The notes: generated by a model not told the origin, from the letters alone. DNA of 38,044 nt from Clostridiaceae bacterium (GCA_016295355.1 JAEDLK010000014.1:1-38044), one strand, 5' to 3'; shown: positions 15,303 through 24,088, numbered from the stretch's first letter. Translations and numbers: made by a program.

Positions 15303-16694
15303 ATGGAAAAATGCAAAGTAACAATGGATACAATCGTTTCATTGGCCAAGGGTCGGGGCTTCGTCTATCCGGGCAGTGAAATTTACGGCGGCTTGGCCAA
15401 CGCTTGGGATTACGGTCCCTTGGGTGCCGAGTTGAAGAATAACGTGAAAAAAGCCTGGTGGAAAAAGTTCGTGCAGGAATCCCCCTACAATGTCGGATTG
15501 GATTCGGCTATTTTGATGAATCCCGAAACATGGGTGGCTTCCGGCCATTTGGGCGGCTTCTCCGATCCGCTCATGGATTGTAAAGCCTGTAAGGCCCGTC
15601 ACCGTGCCGATAAGCTGATTGAAGATCATATTGCCGAAAACGGCCTAAACGAGAATCCCGCCGGTTGGAGCGACGAGCAGATGATGACCTACATTCGTGA
15701 AAAAGGAATTGTTTGCCCTGTTTGCGGGAAAGCTGATTTTACCGACATTCGTAAATTCAATTTGATGTTCAAGACCTTCCAGGGCGTCACCGAGGATTCG
15801 GCCGCAACGCTGTATCTGCGTCCCGAAACGGCCCAGGGTATTTTTGTCAACTTCAAGAACATCTGCCGTACCACCCGTAAAAAGATTCCGTTCGGCGTGG
15901 GCCAGATCGGTAAATCCTTCCGTAATGAAATCACCCCCGGTAACTTTACCTTCCGTACCCGTGAGTTTGAGCAGATGGAGCTGGAGTTCTTCTGCAAGCC
16001 GGGTACCGATTTGGAATGGTTCGATTATTGGCGTTCCTATTGCCGTAAGTGGCTGTTGGACTTGGGCATGAAGGAGGAATCCCTGCGTCTGCGTGACCAC
16101 GATCCGGAGGAATTGTGCTTCTACTCAAAGGCGACCACCGATTTTGAATTCTTGTTCCCGTTCGGTTGGGGCGAGTTGTGGGGCGTGGCCGATCGTACCG
16201 ATTACGATTTGTCGCAACATGCCGAGCATAGCGGTGAAGCCATGGATTATTTCGATCAAGAGTCCGGCGAACGCTATATCCCGTATGTCATTGAGCCGTC
16301 ACTTGGCGCCGACCGCGTAACCTTGGCTTTCCTTTGTAACGCTTACGACGAAGAAATCAAGGAGAACGGCGAAAAGAGAACGGTGCTTCATTTGCATCCG
16401 GCTTTGGCTCCCTTCAAGTGTGCAGTGCTGCCCTTGTCCAAAAAGCTCGGCGAGCAGGCCTCGGCCATTTACAGCGAGCTTTCCAAGTACTTTATGACTG
16501 ACTATGACGATGCCGGGTCTATCGGCAAGCGTTATGCCCGTGAGGATGAAATCGGCACACCGTTCTGCGTTGTGTACGATTTTGATTCCGACAATGACGG
16601 ATGTGTGACCGTGCGTGACCGTGATACCATGGAATCGGTGCGTATGCCTATCGCTGAAGTCAAGGACTACATTGAAAAGCGCATTGCGTTTTAA
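15303..16694 (+). CDS. glyS: Glycine--tRNA ligase, dimeric (alpha2) type
   Basis: This is the single-chain, eukaryote/archaea-like GlyRS that forms a homodimer, not the GlyQ/GlyS tetramer. It charges tRNA-Gly with glycine. The 463-residue protein starts near residue 7 with DTIVSLAKGRGFVYPGSEIYGGLANAWDYGPLG (class II, GlyRS-specific). It then has an insertion with two CxxC-like pairs (MDCKACKARH, CPVCGKADF), class II motif 2 (FRNEITPGNFTFRTREFEQMELEFF) and motif 3 (IEPSLGADRVTLAFL), and ends in an anticodon-binding domain. The zinc-like cysteines lie at about residues 96-99 and 139-142. Start ATG 15303 has an AGGAG site. Confidence 0.96.
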   Translation: MEKCKVTMDTIVSLAKGRGFVYPGSEIYGGLANAWDYGPLGAELKNNVKKAWWKKFVQESPYNVGLDSAILMNPETWVASGHLGGFSDPLMDCKACKARHRADKLIEDHIAENGLNENPAGWSDEQMMTYIREKGIVCPVCGKADFTDIRKFNLMFKTFQGVTEDSAATLYLRPETAQGIFVNFKNICRTTRKKIPFGVGQIGKSFRNEITPGNFTFRTREFEQMELEFFCKPGTDLEWFDYWRSYCRKWLLDLGMKEESLRLRDHDPEELCFYSKATTDFEFLFPFGWGELWGVADRTDYDLSQHAEHSGEAMDYFDQESGERYIPYVIEPSLGADRVTLAFLCNAYDEEIKENGEKRTVLHLHPALAPFKCAVLPLSKKLGEQASAIYSELSKYFMTDYDDAGSIGKRYAREDEIGTPFCVVYDFDSDNDGCVTVRDRDTMESVRMPIAEVKDYIEKRIAF

Positions 16695-16715
16695 CCATTC
16701 ATAAGGGGAGTAGGA

Positions 16716-18464
16716 ATGAGCGTACTTGATTTTTTGACCATGTTCGGCGGCCTTGCCTTCTTTTTGTACGGCATGAGCGTCATGTCATCTTCGCTTGAGA
16801 AGATGGCCGGCGGTAAGCTGGAGGGAACCCTGCGAAAGGCAACGGCCAATCCGTTGTTAGGCGCCGGCATCACCATTGCCGTTCAGTCGTCCTCGGCGCT
16901 GACGGTTATGCTGGTGGGTTTGGTTAACTCGGGCATCATGGATTTTTCTCAAACCATCGGTGTGATTTTCGGTTCCAATGTCGGAACAACCCTCACCTCA
17001 TGGATTTTGAGCTTGATGGGACTTTCGGGTGATGAATTCAGCTTGTTAAGTCTATTCAGCCCCACTTATTTTTCCCCCATTTTTGCGTTTATCGGCATTG
17101 TTTTGCGCATGTTTGCCAAAAGTGACCGAAAACGCGAGGTTGGCACCATGATGATAGGCTTTGCCGTGTTGATGTACGGTATGTCCTTCATGAGCGACAG
17201 CGTGTCGGCCATTAAGGAAATGAATAATTTTGAGCAATTCATTTCTTTGTTTAACAATCCGCTGACAGCGGTGTTGGTTTCGACCGTCTTTACCGGTATC
17301 ATTCAGTCCTCGGCGGCGACGGTCGGTATTGTGCAGATTTTGGCCGGCACAGGGGTTATCACCTATCAAATGGCCATTCCGCTTGTTTTGGGCGCTAACA
17401 TCGGCACCTGTATGACGGCGTTGCTGTCCTGTATCGGTGTTAATCGGGCGGCCAAACGCGTGTCGATTGTGCATATCTATATCAAAATTATCGGCACGGT
17501 GTTATGGCTGCTGTTGATGGCTGTATGCAAGCCGTTTACCGGAAGTCTTATGCAAACGCACGTTTCGGAGTTTACCGTGGCTATGATTCACACCGTGTTC
17601 AATGTGATGAACACGCTGGTCTTGTTCCCGTGCGTGAAACTGTTGGTAAAGCTGACCTATAAAACACTTCCCGATAAAAAGGATAAGCAAGAGAAAACAG
17701 TCTTTTTGGATGAGCGTTTGTTGCTGACGCCGCAAATGGCCATGGAGGAATGCCGTCGCTTGACAGCCGAGATGGCGGATTTGTCAAGGGAAGCTATTTT
17801 TGCCTCGATTGACCTGCTCAACCGGTATGACTCCGAACTGGCGCAAAGGGTGGCCGATATGGAAACCATGACCGACCGCTATGAGGATAAGCTGGGCACC
17901 TTTTTGGTGCGGTTGTCGGGTACGGATTTGTCCGACGCAGACAGCCATGCCGTCGGTCGAATGTTGCATACCATCGGCGACTTGGAACGCTTGGGCGACC
18001 ATGCCGAAAACATCAGCAATGTGGCTCGTGAGCTTTTCGAGAAGAAGATTCAGTTTTCCCGTTATGCCACCAATGAGGTAGAAACCATTACGGCGGCGGT
18101 CAAGGAAATCGTGAATATGACCATTGACGCTTACAAGAGCGATGACCGGGAGGCTTCCTCGCATGTGGAGCCGCTTGAGCAGGTAATTGACGGGCTTAAA
18201 AAGGAACTGTTGGCTCGTCATGTGGAGCGTGTGCAAAAAGGCGGTTGTACCGTGGAAATGGGCTTTGTGTTCTCGGATCTGATTACCAACTACGAGCGCA
18301 TTTCGGACCACTGCTCCAATATTGCGGTTTATACCATGCAGATGCACTCGGTTAAGTTGGATACCCATAAATACCTGCGGGGCATTAAGGGCGGAGAAAA
18401 TCAGGCCTTTTTGGATGATTTTGCTTTGTACGAAAAGAAATATGAACTGGCCGCAGAGGAATAA
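16716..18464 (+). CDS. Na+/phosphate cotransporter family protein with PhoU-like tail
   Basis: The 582-residue membrane protein belongs to the NptA/PNaS family. Two copies of the hallmark QSS motif are visible: AVQSSSALTVMLVGLVNSGI (about residues 57-76) and GIIQSSAATVGIVQILAGTGV (about 195-215), each in an inverted-repeat half of the transporter domain. The C-terminal 230 residues are an all-helical PhoU-like domain (MLHTIGDLERLGDHAENISN and YERISDHCSNIAVYTMQMHS, matching the PhoU E/DxxxD metal-binding repeats). It imports phosphate with sodium; the tail probably senses or gates. The gene sits 21 bases after glyS and 11 bases before sufC with its own GGGGAG site; whether this is one operon is unclear. 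Confidence 0.92.
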   Translation: MSVLDFLTMFGGLAFFLYGMSVMSSSLEKMAGGKLEGTLRKATANPLLGAGITIAVQSSSALTVMLVGLVNSGIMDFSQTIGVIFGSNVGTTLTSWILSLMGLSGDEFSLLSLFSPTYFSPIFAFIGIVLRMFAKSDRKREVGTMMIGFAVLMYGMSFMSDSVSAIKEMNNFEQFISLFNNPLTAVLVSTVFTGIIQSSAATVGIVQILAGTGVITYQMAIPLVLGANIGTCMTALLSCIGVNRAAKRVSIVHIYIKIIGTVLWLLLMAVCKPFTGSLMQTHVSEFTVAMIHTVFNVMNTLVLFPCVKLLVKLTYKTLPDKKDKQEKTVFLDERLLLTPQMAMEECRRLTAEMADLSREAIFASIDLLNRYDSELAQRVADMETMTDRYEDKLGTFLVRLSGTDLSDADSHAVGRMLHTIGDLERLGDHAENISNVARELFEKKIQFSRYATNEVETITAAVKEIVNMTIDAYKSDDREASSHVEPLEQVIDGLKKELLARHVERVQKGGCTVEMGFVFSDLITNYERISDHCSNIAVYTMQMHSVKLDTHKYLRGIKGGENQAFLDDFALYEKKYELAAEE

Positions 18465-18475
18465 TAGGAGGCAGA

Positions 18476-19198
18476 ATGTTACAATTAATAGATGTTTGTT
18501 ATGAAGCGGAAACAGATGGGTCGGTTAAGCGGATTCTCGATCATGTCAATTTAACGGTGGAGGATCGCTTTACGGCGCTGACAGGGCCTAACGGCGGCGG
18601 AAAATCGACCTTGGCCAAGGTTATTGCCGGTATTATCAAGCCAACATCGGGTCGGGTGCTGTTGGACGGAACCGACATCACCGACCTGTCGGTGACCGAA
18701 AGAGCTCGCAGGGGTATTGCCTTTGCGTTTCAACAGCCGGTTCGTTTTAAGGGCATCACGGTTAAAGACTTGATTCGTTTGGCCAAGGGACAGGATATTT
18801 CGGTCAGCGAGGCCTGTCAGTATCTGTCCGAGGTCGGTCTGTGTGCTAAGGAATATATTGACCGTGAGGTCAACGCCAGTCTGTCCGGCGGTGAATGCAA
18901 GCGTATTGAGATTGCCACCGTCATGGCCAGAGGGGCTCAGTTGACCGTTTTTGATGAACCGGAGGCCGGTATTGACTTGTGGAGCTTTTCCAATTTGATT
19001 CGGGTGTTTGAACAAATGCACGAAAAAATCGGCGGCTCGATTCTCATCATTTCTCATCAAGAGCGGATTTTATCCATTGCCGACAGAATCGTGGTTGTGG
19101 CTGACGGTAAGGTTGTCGAACAGGGTGTCGGTAAGGATCTTTTGCCCGGCCTGCTAACGGGAACCGGCATCTGCCGTACCTTGGAAGAAAAGCTGTAA
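18476..19198 (+). CDS. sufC: SufC-type Fe-S cluster assembly ATPase (minimal SMS type)
   Basis: The 240-residue ABC ATPase has Walker A GPNGGGKST (about 38-46), Q-loop AFAFQQP, signature SLSGGECKR (about 138-146), and Walker B LTVFDEPEAGIDLWSF, followed by the H-loop IISHQ. The DEPEAGIDLWSF version of the D-loop region is characteristic of SufC homologues found in anaerobes and archaea. It lacks any membrane domain, as expected for an ATPase that works with a SufB scaffold to build [4Fe-4S] clusters in the cytoplasm. It has an AGGAGG site and precedes the SufB-like gene by 13 bases. No sufS, sufU or separate sufD is nearby, matching the two-gene SUF-like minimal system. Confidence 0.88.
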   Translation: MLQLIDVCYEAETDGSVKRILDHVNLTVEDRFTALTGPNGGGKSTLAKVIAGIIKPTSGRVLLDGTDITDLSVTERARRGIAFAFQQPVRFKGITVKDLIRLAKGQDISVSEACQYLSEVGLCAKEYIDREVNASLSGGECKRIEIATVMARGAQLTVFDEPEAGIDLWSFSNLIRVFEQMHEKIGGSILIISHQERILSIADRIVVVADGKVVEQGVGKDLLPGLLTGTGICRTLEEKL

Positions 19199-19211
19199 GG
19201 GGGCGGATGGA

Positions 19212-20129
19212 ATGGACGATATTCAAAAGAAGATTTTAGAAGAAGTGGCTGATTTGCACGAGGTGCCGACCGGTGCTTACAACATCCGTGCCAATGGTAA
19301 ATTGGACAGTCGTCGGACGACTGACCGCATCAACATTGTCACCAAAAGCGACCAACCGGGTATTGACATCATCATTGCACCCGGCACCAAGAATGAGAGC
19401 GTGCACATTCCGGTGATTCTGTCAGAGACCGGACTGAATGATTTGGTCTATAATGATTTTTATGTCGGGGACGATTGCGATGTGCTGATTATTGCCGGTT
19501 GCGGTATTCATAACTGCGGCACACAGGAATCCCGTCATGATGGCATTCACACCTTCCACGTCGGCAAAAACGCCCGTGTTCGTTATGTGGAAAAGCATTA
19601 CGGCGAAGGTGATGGCGAAGGAACCAATGTCATGAATCCGACCACCGTGGTGCATCTTCAAGAGAACAGTTTTATGCAAATGGAAACCACGCAGATTAAA
19701 GGAATTGATTCGACCGCCCGTGTGACCAAGGCCGACTTGGCCGAGGGTGCTTCCTTGGTGATTCGGGAGAAAATCATGACCCATGGGCATCAAACCGCTA
19801 CCACTGATTTTACGGTTGATTTAGACGGGGCCGGCTCCAGTGCCAGCGTGGTGTCACGCTCGGTCGCCAAGGAGAATTCTCATCAGGTTTTTGCATCTCA
19901 TATTAACGGCAATAACCGTTGCTACAGTCACACGGAATGTGATGCCATTATCATGGATCACGGTAGCGTGAGTGCCATTCCGGAGGTGACCGCCAATCAT
20001 GTGGATGCCTCTTTGGTGCATGAGGCGGCCATCGGCAAAATTGCCGGTGAACAGCTTATCAAGCTGATGACATTGGGCTTGACCGAAAAAGAGGCTGAGG
20101 AACAAATCGTCAAGGGCTTTTTGCAGTAG
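19212..20129 (+). CDS. sufB: Short SufB/SufD-family Fe-S cluster assembly scaffold
   Basis: At 305 residues this is much shorter than classical SufB (about 470), lacking the large N-terminal part, which is the form of SmsB in the SUF-like minimal system. The beta-helix core is present (GTQESRHDGIHTFHVGKNARVRYVEKHYG). The C-terminal core has SHTECDAIIMD with Cys243, and VDASLVHEAAIGKI with His270 and Glu271. These align with the SufB cysteine and glutamate essential for cluster assembly, so this subunit is SufB-like rather than the inactive SufD. The end (LMTLGLTEKEAEEQIVKGFL) matches the SufC-binding helices. It follows sufC by 13 bases and presumably forms a SmsC2B2 complex. Confidence 0.88.
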   Translation: MDDIQKKILEEVADLHEVPTGAYNIRANGKLDSRRTTDRINIVTKSDQPGIDIIIAPGTKNESVHIPVILSETGLNDLVYNDFYVGDDCDVLIIAGCGIHNCGTQESRHDGIHTFHVGKNARVRYVEKHYGEGDGEGTNVMNPTTVVHLQENSFMQMETTQIKGIDSTARVTKADLAEGASLVIREKIMTHGHQTATTDFTVDLDGAGSSASVVSRSVAKENSHQVFASHINGNNRCYSHTECDAIIMDHGSVSAIPEVTANHVDASLVHEAAIGKIAGEQLIKLMTLGLTEKEAEEQIVKGFLQ

Positions 20130-20327
20130 TGTGACGAGCCTTTAACCTGTCACACTAAGCCGGAAAAATCCAACCGTATACGGTTCTGCTCATTGTCATC
20201 CCCATCCGGCTTGGTGTTCGTTTTAGCAGGCATTGGCAAGGTGTTTTTGCACCGATCAGTCGGCGGCAAATGGCTTACAAAACGGCGGCCGGTTTATCAC
20301 GGCAGCCCGAGCAACCATGAATGTTTT
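20130..20327. other. Intergenic stretch with stacked inverted repeats
   Basis: No gene seen. Right at the sufB stop codon, AGTGTGAC (20128-20135) pairs with GTCACACT (20149-20156). Immediately next, AAGCCGGA (20157-20164) pairs with TCCGGCTT (20205-20212) and encloses a perfect 14-base palindrome AACCGTATACGGTT (20172-20185). None ends in a T-run. They could stabilise the sufCB transcript end or be part of a small RNA. Confidence 0.45.
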
Positions 20328-20360
20328 CTGCACAGATCATACGGTTTGTGCAGTCTTTTA
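20328..20360 (+). terminator. Candidate terminator upstream of the EamA gene
   Basis: CTGCACA (20328-20334) pairs with TGTGCAG (20347-20353), followed by TCTTTTA. It is 37 bases before the next start codon, so it could also act as an attenuator. Confidence 0.45.
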
Positions 20361-20396
20361 TAACTGTCGGTTGATGGGGTTCTAAGGGGGATCTAT

Positions 20397-21272
20397 ATGT
20401 CACATCAAACAAAGGCCGTGTTTCAAATGGCCTTGTGTGCCGCTCTGTGGAGCATTGCCGGTCTATTCATCGGATTTTTGCCGTGGCATCCCATGGCGAT
20501 TGCCGGTTGGAGAAGTTTTTTTGCCTTTTTAGTGGTGGCGGCGTTCATGGCCGTTAAAAAGGTGCGCGTGGTCTTTTCTAAAAAGGTGTTCATCAATATG
20601 TTTTTTATGGCCGGCACCTTTATTTGTTTTGTGTCGGCCAATAAGCTGACAACATCGGCCAATGCCATTTTGTTGCAGTTCACCTCGCCGGTGTTTGTGA
20701 TGCTGTTTTCCGTCATTTTTTTGCGCCGTCGCTTTTATTTGTCCGATTATCTGACGGCGTTTATGACCATCGGCGGTATTGCGGTCTTCTTTTTAGACAG
20801 CTTGAATGCCGGCCACACTCTCGGAAATATTTTGGGGGTGGGCGCCGGTGTCTTTATGGCGGCCATGTTGGTGGCCGTGACGCAGGTCGGCGAGGACGAA
20901 AAGCTGAGCGGTATCTTGTTCGGGCAACTCTTAACGGCGCTTTTGGGCATTCCGTTTTCCTTTTTTGCACCCTTTAGCGTTAATCTGTCGGCGGTGGTCA
21001 GTATTGTGGTGTTGGGTGTGTTTCAGTTGGGCATTCCGTACCTGTTGCTCGGTCAATCCTCTCGGTATTGTCCGGCGCTGGCTATGTGCTTATTGGGCGG
21101 TATTGAACCGATTCTCAACCCGGTATGGGTGGCAATCTTCACCGGCGTTATTCCCGGAACCATGTCCTTTATCGGCGGTGCCATCGTGTTAGTCGGTGTC
21201 ACAGCCCAGTGCTTGCTGAACAATCGACGCACCAAAAAAATGATGCGCGCTTTACATAACAGCGTGAAATAA
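20397..21272 (+). CDS. EamA/DMT-superfamily transporter
   Basis: The 291-residue protein has about ten hydrophobic segments in two repeated halves, the EamA (drug/metabolite transporter) layout. Near the N-terminus ALCAALWSIAGLFIGFLPWHPMAIAGWRSF shows the typical first helices, and the end (CLLGGIEPILNPVWVAIFTGVIPG followed by IGGAIVLVGV) is the conserved closing block. Members export amino acids, nucleosides or other metabolites; the substrate cannot be read from sequence. Start ATG 20397 has an AAGGGGG site. It is a lone gene: intergenic hairpins separate it from sufB and a new promoter follows it. Confidence 0.9.
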   Translation: MSHQTKAVFQMALCAALWSIAGLFIGFLPWHPMAIAGWRSFFAFLVVAAFMAVKKVRVVFSKKVFINMFFMAGTFICFVSANKLTTSANAILLQFTSPVFVMLFSVIFLRRRFYLSDYLTAFMTIGGIAVFFLDSLNAGHTLGNILGVGAGVFMAAMLVAVTQVGEDEKLSGILFGQLLTALLGIPFSFFAPFSVNLSAVVSIVVLGVFQLGIPYLLLGQSSRYCPALAMCLLGGIEPILNPVWVAIFTGVIPGTMSFIGGAIVLVGVTAQCLLNNRRTKKMMRALHNSVK

Positions 21273-21295
21273 ACAAAAAGTGCCGCGGTGTCGGG

Positions 21296-21324
21296 TTGAC
21301 ATTCGCAGCACTTTCTATTATACT
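21296..21324 (+). promoter_or_regulatory. Promoter of the CNNM gene pair
   Basis: Perfect TTGACA (21296-21301), 17 bases, TATACT (21319-21324). The -35 and spacer lie inside a hairpin formed by AAAGTGC (21277-21283) and GCACTTT (21307-21313). Confidence 0.8.
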
Positions 21325-21346
21325 AAATTTAACTGTATTAAATTTA
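21324..21346 (+). promoter_or_regulatory. Possible operator: twin TAAATTTA boxes
   Basis: Two copies of the self-complementary octamer TAAATTTA (21324-21331 and 21339-21346) are spaced 15 bases start to start, beginning at the last base of the -10 box and ending at the ribosome binding site. The position suits a repressor site, but no cognate regulator is in the window. Confidence 0.35.
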
Positions 21347-21365
21347 AGGGAGATGGTTGGCCATT

Positions 21366-22406
21366 ATGCCGGACGGGAGTATAGGCGGGTATTTGATTGG
21401 ATTTTTGTTGCTATTGTTTGCCTCAGCTTATTTTTCGGCCAGTGAAATGTCGTTGTCGAGCGTCAGTAAGATTCACATGATGACGGCGGCGGACAACGGA
21501 AAACGAGGGGCTTCGAGGGCTCTGTATTTGTTGGAGCATTTTGACGAAACGCTGACCGCTTTGCTGATCGGAAATAATCTGGTCAACATTGCGTTTGCCA
21601 CGCTGGCTACGGTGGTGGCCTCCCGGCTGTCTCAAAAGGCGCTTGGCGTCACTCCTGCCTTGGCAGCGACCATGGCTACATTGGTCAGTACGGTTGTGAT
21701 TGTGTTTTTCGGTGAAATCATTCCGAAATGCTATGCCAAGGCCTGCAATGAGAGCTTTACCATGGCAACATCCGGTATCCTTCTGTTCATAACCAAGCTG
21801 TTATGGCCGTTTTCCAAATTCTTTTCGGCTATCGGTCGGGTGTTGACACGACCGTTTCTTAAAAATGTTAAAGAGGAACCAACCGTTACAGAAGACGAGC
21901 TGAAAGACATGGTGGATTCCATTGTGGAAGGCGAAAACGATTTCGACGAGGATACGGCCGAATTGGTTCAGTCTGCTATGAAATTTGCGGATCTTACGGT
22001 TCGGGATGTGATGATCGAGTGGGATCGGGTGTTTAAGATTTCCACCGGCATGAAAACGGCCGAGATTTTAGAGGCCTTGCAAAATTGCGGTCATTCCCGT
22101 GTGCCGGTTGTCGGCCGGGACGGAAGTTGTAAGGGCGTTTTGCGGATTCGCAGTTTCTTTAAGGCTTATGTGACCGGTCGCAAGAATGTGGTGTTAGCCG
22201 GTGTGATGGATCGTCCGTTTTATGCCTCTCCCGATAAGAGCTTGGACGATATGTTAACGCTGTTAAGCAGTCATCGGCGAAATTTAGCCGTGGTGCGGGA
22301 TAAGGCCGGCACCCTGCTGGGTGTGGTGACGGTGGAGGATATTTTAGAGAAACTCGTCGGCCAAATATCCGATGAAAGTGATCGGGAGGAACAGCAGGAT
22401 GAGTAA
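21366..22406 (+). CDS. CNNM/HlyC-CorC family transport protein (DUF21 + CBS)
   Basis: The 346-residue protein has an N-terminal DUF21/CNNM membrane domain with hallmark sequences FSASEMSLSSVSKI, LIGNNLVNIAFAT and FGEIIPKCYAK, followed by a CBS pair (MIEWDRVFKISTGMKTAEIL and ASPDKSLDDMLTLLSSHRRNLAVV). It lacks the C-terminal CorC/HlyC transporter-associated domain. CNNM proteins are linked to Mg2+ or other divalent cation export and homeostasis; 'hemolysin' in older names is misleading. The start is uncertain: ATG 21366 is chosen, but a TTG at 21357 is closer to the AAGGGAG site and would add MAI. It overlaps the next gene by 8 bases. Confidence 0.88.
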   Translation: MPDGSIGGYLIGFLLLLFASAYFSASEMSLSSVSKIHMMTAADNGKRGASRALYLLEHFDETLTALLIGNNLVNIAFATLATVVASRLSQKALGVTPALAATMATLVSTVVIVFFGEIIPKCYAKACNESFTMATSGILLFITKLLWPFSKFFSAIGRVLTRPFLKNVKEEPTVTEDELKDMVDSIVEGENDFDEDTAELVQSAMKFADLTVRDVMIEWDRVFKISTGMKTAEILEALQNCGHSRVPVVGRDGSCKGVLRIRSFFKAYVTGRKNVVLAGVMDRPFYASPDKSLDDMLTLLSSHRRNLAVVRDKAGTLLGVVTVEDILEKLVGQISDESDREEQQDE

Positions 22407-23682
22407 ACTGTTTCTCATGATTCTTCTGATTCTTTTGTCGGCCTTTTTCTCGGCCGGTGAAACAGCCTATGCCAGTGCTAACAGCAGTCGGTTGAAAAAC
22501 AAAGACCATGAAAAACGCCTGTCAACCCGTGCGGCGGTTTATATTAAGGAGCATTATGACAGCGCTTTGCTGGCGGTGCTCATCGGCAACAATTTAATCA
22601 ATAACGCCGCTTCGGCTGTGGCTGCCATTTTGGCGATTTCTTTGTTGGGCGATAACAATAAGGCCACGGCGGTGTCCACGGCTTGCACGACGCTGTTGAT
22701 TTTGATTTTTGGGGAGATTTTGCCCAAAATTGTTGCCAAGCGCCGACCGGAATCGGTGGCGCGAGCCTTTTCGGTTCCCCTTTTGGGCATTTATTATCTG
22801 CTTCGCCCCCTTGTGTTGCTGATCGATTTGGTGATTCGCTTGCTTTCCAAGGTGTGGGCGACCAAGGCCAGCGATGCCGAGGCGGTCAGTGAGGATGATC
22901 TGGAAACGGTCATTGAATTGGTCGAGGATGAAGGCGTGTTAGATGAGGATCAGTGTGATTTGTTGCAAAATGCACTGGACTTTAACGATGTGTTGGCCTA
23001 TGAAATTATCACGCCACGGGTGGATATGCTGGCCATTGATATTCATGATACGCCGGATAAGAATCGTCAGATTTTGTTGCAGTCGCCCTATTCACGCATC
23101 CCGGTTTATGAGGATACACCGGATCATATCATCGGCATTTTGCATTTGAATCGGTATTATCAGGCCTTGGTATCGGCTCCCGATGAGAAAATCGCTATCC
23201 GTCCGTTGATGGTGGAACCGGTCTTTGTGCATAAGACTATGCCGCTGCCCGATGTATTGGATAAAATGAAACAGCAGAGTCGCCACATGGTGGTGGTGCT
23301 GGATGAATACGGCGGCACCATGGGCATTCTCACCATGGAGGATGTCCTGGAGCAGTTGGTGGGCGATATTTGGGATGAGTCCGACGAGGTGGAGGAAGAA
23401 TTCATCTGTGTGGATGATACCCATTATGAAGCCTTGGGCGAAATGCGGGTAGAGGATTTGTTTGACGAACTGAATATGGATGACCCGGAGGACGAAGAGG
23501 ACTTTGAGGACGCCAATGTGACACTGGGCGGTTGGGCAACCGACTGTCTGGACGGCGAGGTGAGCGAGGGCGCCAACTTCCGTTATAAAAATCTTTCGGT
23601 CACGGTTTTGTCTTACGAAAATATGCGTATTGAACGGTTGGGCATTGAAGTTTTAGAGGAAGAAACCGACGAACAGGAATAA
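22399..23682 (+). CDS. CNNM/HlyC-CorC family transport protein (DUF21 + CBS + CorC_HlyC)
   Basis: A 427-residue paralogue of the preceding gene, starting MSKLFLMILLILLSAFFSAGETAYASAN. It has the DUF21 domain (LIGNNLINNAASAV, FGEILPKIVAK), two CBS motifs (TPRVDMLAIDIHDTPDKNRQ and VVVLDEYGGTMGILTMEDVL) and, unlike its neighbour, the full acidic C-terminal CorC_HlyC domain (about residues 340-427, ending in LGIEVLEEETDEQE). The ATG at 22399 is chosen since GGGAGGA precedes it by 8 bases; it overlaps the upstream stop codon, so the two are coupled and may form a heteromeric divalent cation transporter. Confidence 0.92.
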   Translation: MSKLFLMILLILLSAFFSAGETAYASANSSRLKNKDHEKRLSTRAAVYIKEHYDSALLAVLIGNNLINNAASAVAAILAISLLGDNNKATAVSTACTTLLILIFGEILPKIVAKRRPESVARAFSVPLLGIYYLLRPLVLLIDLVIRLLSKVWATKASDAEAVSEDDLETVIELVEDEGVLDEDQCDLLQNALDFNDVLAYEIITPRVDMLAIDIHDTPDKNRQILLQSPYSRIPVYEDTPDHIIGILHLNRYYQALVSAPDEKIAIRPLMVEPVFVHKTMPLPDVLDKMKQQSRHMVVVLDEYGGTMGILTMEDVLEQLVGDIWDESDEVEEEFICVDDTHYEALGEMRVEDLFDELNMDDPEDEEDFEDANVTLGGWATDCLDGEVSEGANFRYKNLSVTVLSYENMRIERLGIEVLEEETDEQE

Positions 23683-23701
23683 CCAAAACGAGTTTTGTTA
23701 T

Positions 23702-23732
23702 ACTATCCGAAAGCAAGCGGCTTTCGGATAGT
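23702..23732 (+). terminator. Strong hairpin after the CNNM pair (weak T-run)
   Basis: A perfect 13-bp stem, ACTATCCGAAAGC (23702-23714) with GCTTTCGGATAGT (23720-23732), five-base loop, followed by TTGTTATA. It ends just before the ribosome binding site of the next gene, so it may partly terminate or insulate. Confidence 0.5.
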
Positions 23733-23753
23733 TTGTTATAAGGAGTTTGTGAC

Positions 23754-24080
23754 ATGGAAAAAGAAAAAACGGTTTTCGGGCGGATTTATGATGTGGTCAG
23801 AAGCATTCCGAAAGGGCGCGTGGCCACCTACGGACAGGTGGCGGCCATGGCCGGCAATCCCCGATGGGCACGGGTGGTCGGTTATGCTTTGCATTGTAAT
23901 CCCGAACCGGGTGTGATTCCCTGTCATCGGGTGGTCAATCGGGACGGTAGGGTTTCGGCGGCCTTTGCCTTCGGCGGCGAAAATGCCCAGATTCTGCTGT
24001 TGCGGCAGGAGGGCATCGCCGTGGGTGACGACGGTGTGGTTGATTTATCTTGTTACCGTTGGTACCCTGAAATAGTTTGA
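23754..24080 (+). CDS. MGMT family protein (methylated-DNA--cysteine methyltransferase domain)
   Basis: The 108-residue protein is only the C-terminal DNA-binding/active-site domain of O6-alkylguanine-DNA alkyltransferase: VFGRIYDVVRSIPKGRVATYGQVAAMAG (the helix-turn-helix) followed by ARVVGYALHCNP and VIPCHRVVNRDG. The acceptor Cys57 is present in PCHR, so it is not an ATL protein of the PWHR kind, which binds but cannot transfer the alkyl group. Length is like the ATL/short MGMT group rather than the two-domain Ogt (about 170). It could repair or flag O6-alkylguanine. It starts at ATG 23754 with AAGGAG upstream. Confidence 0.85.
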   Translation: MEKEKTVFGRIYDVVRSIPKGRVATYGQVAAMAGNPRWARVVGYALHCNPEPGVIPCHRVVNRDGRVSAAFAFGGENAQILLLRQEGIAVGDDGVVDLSCYRWYPEIV

Positions 24081-24088
24081 TCTGTTTC

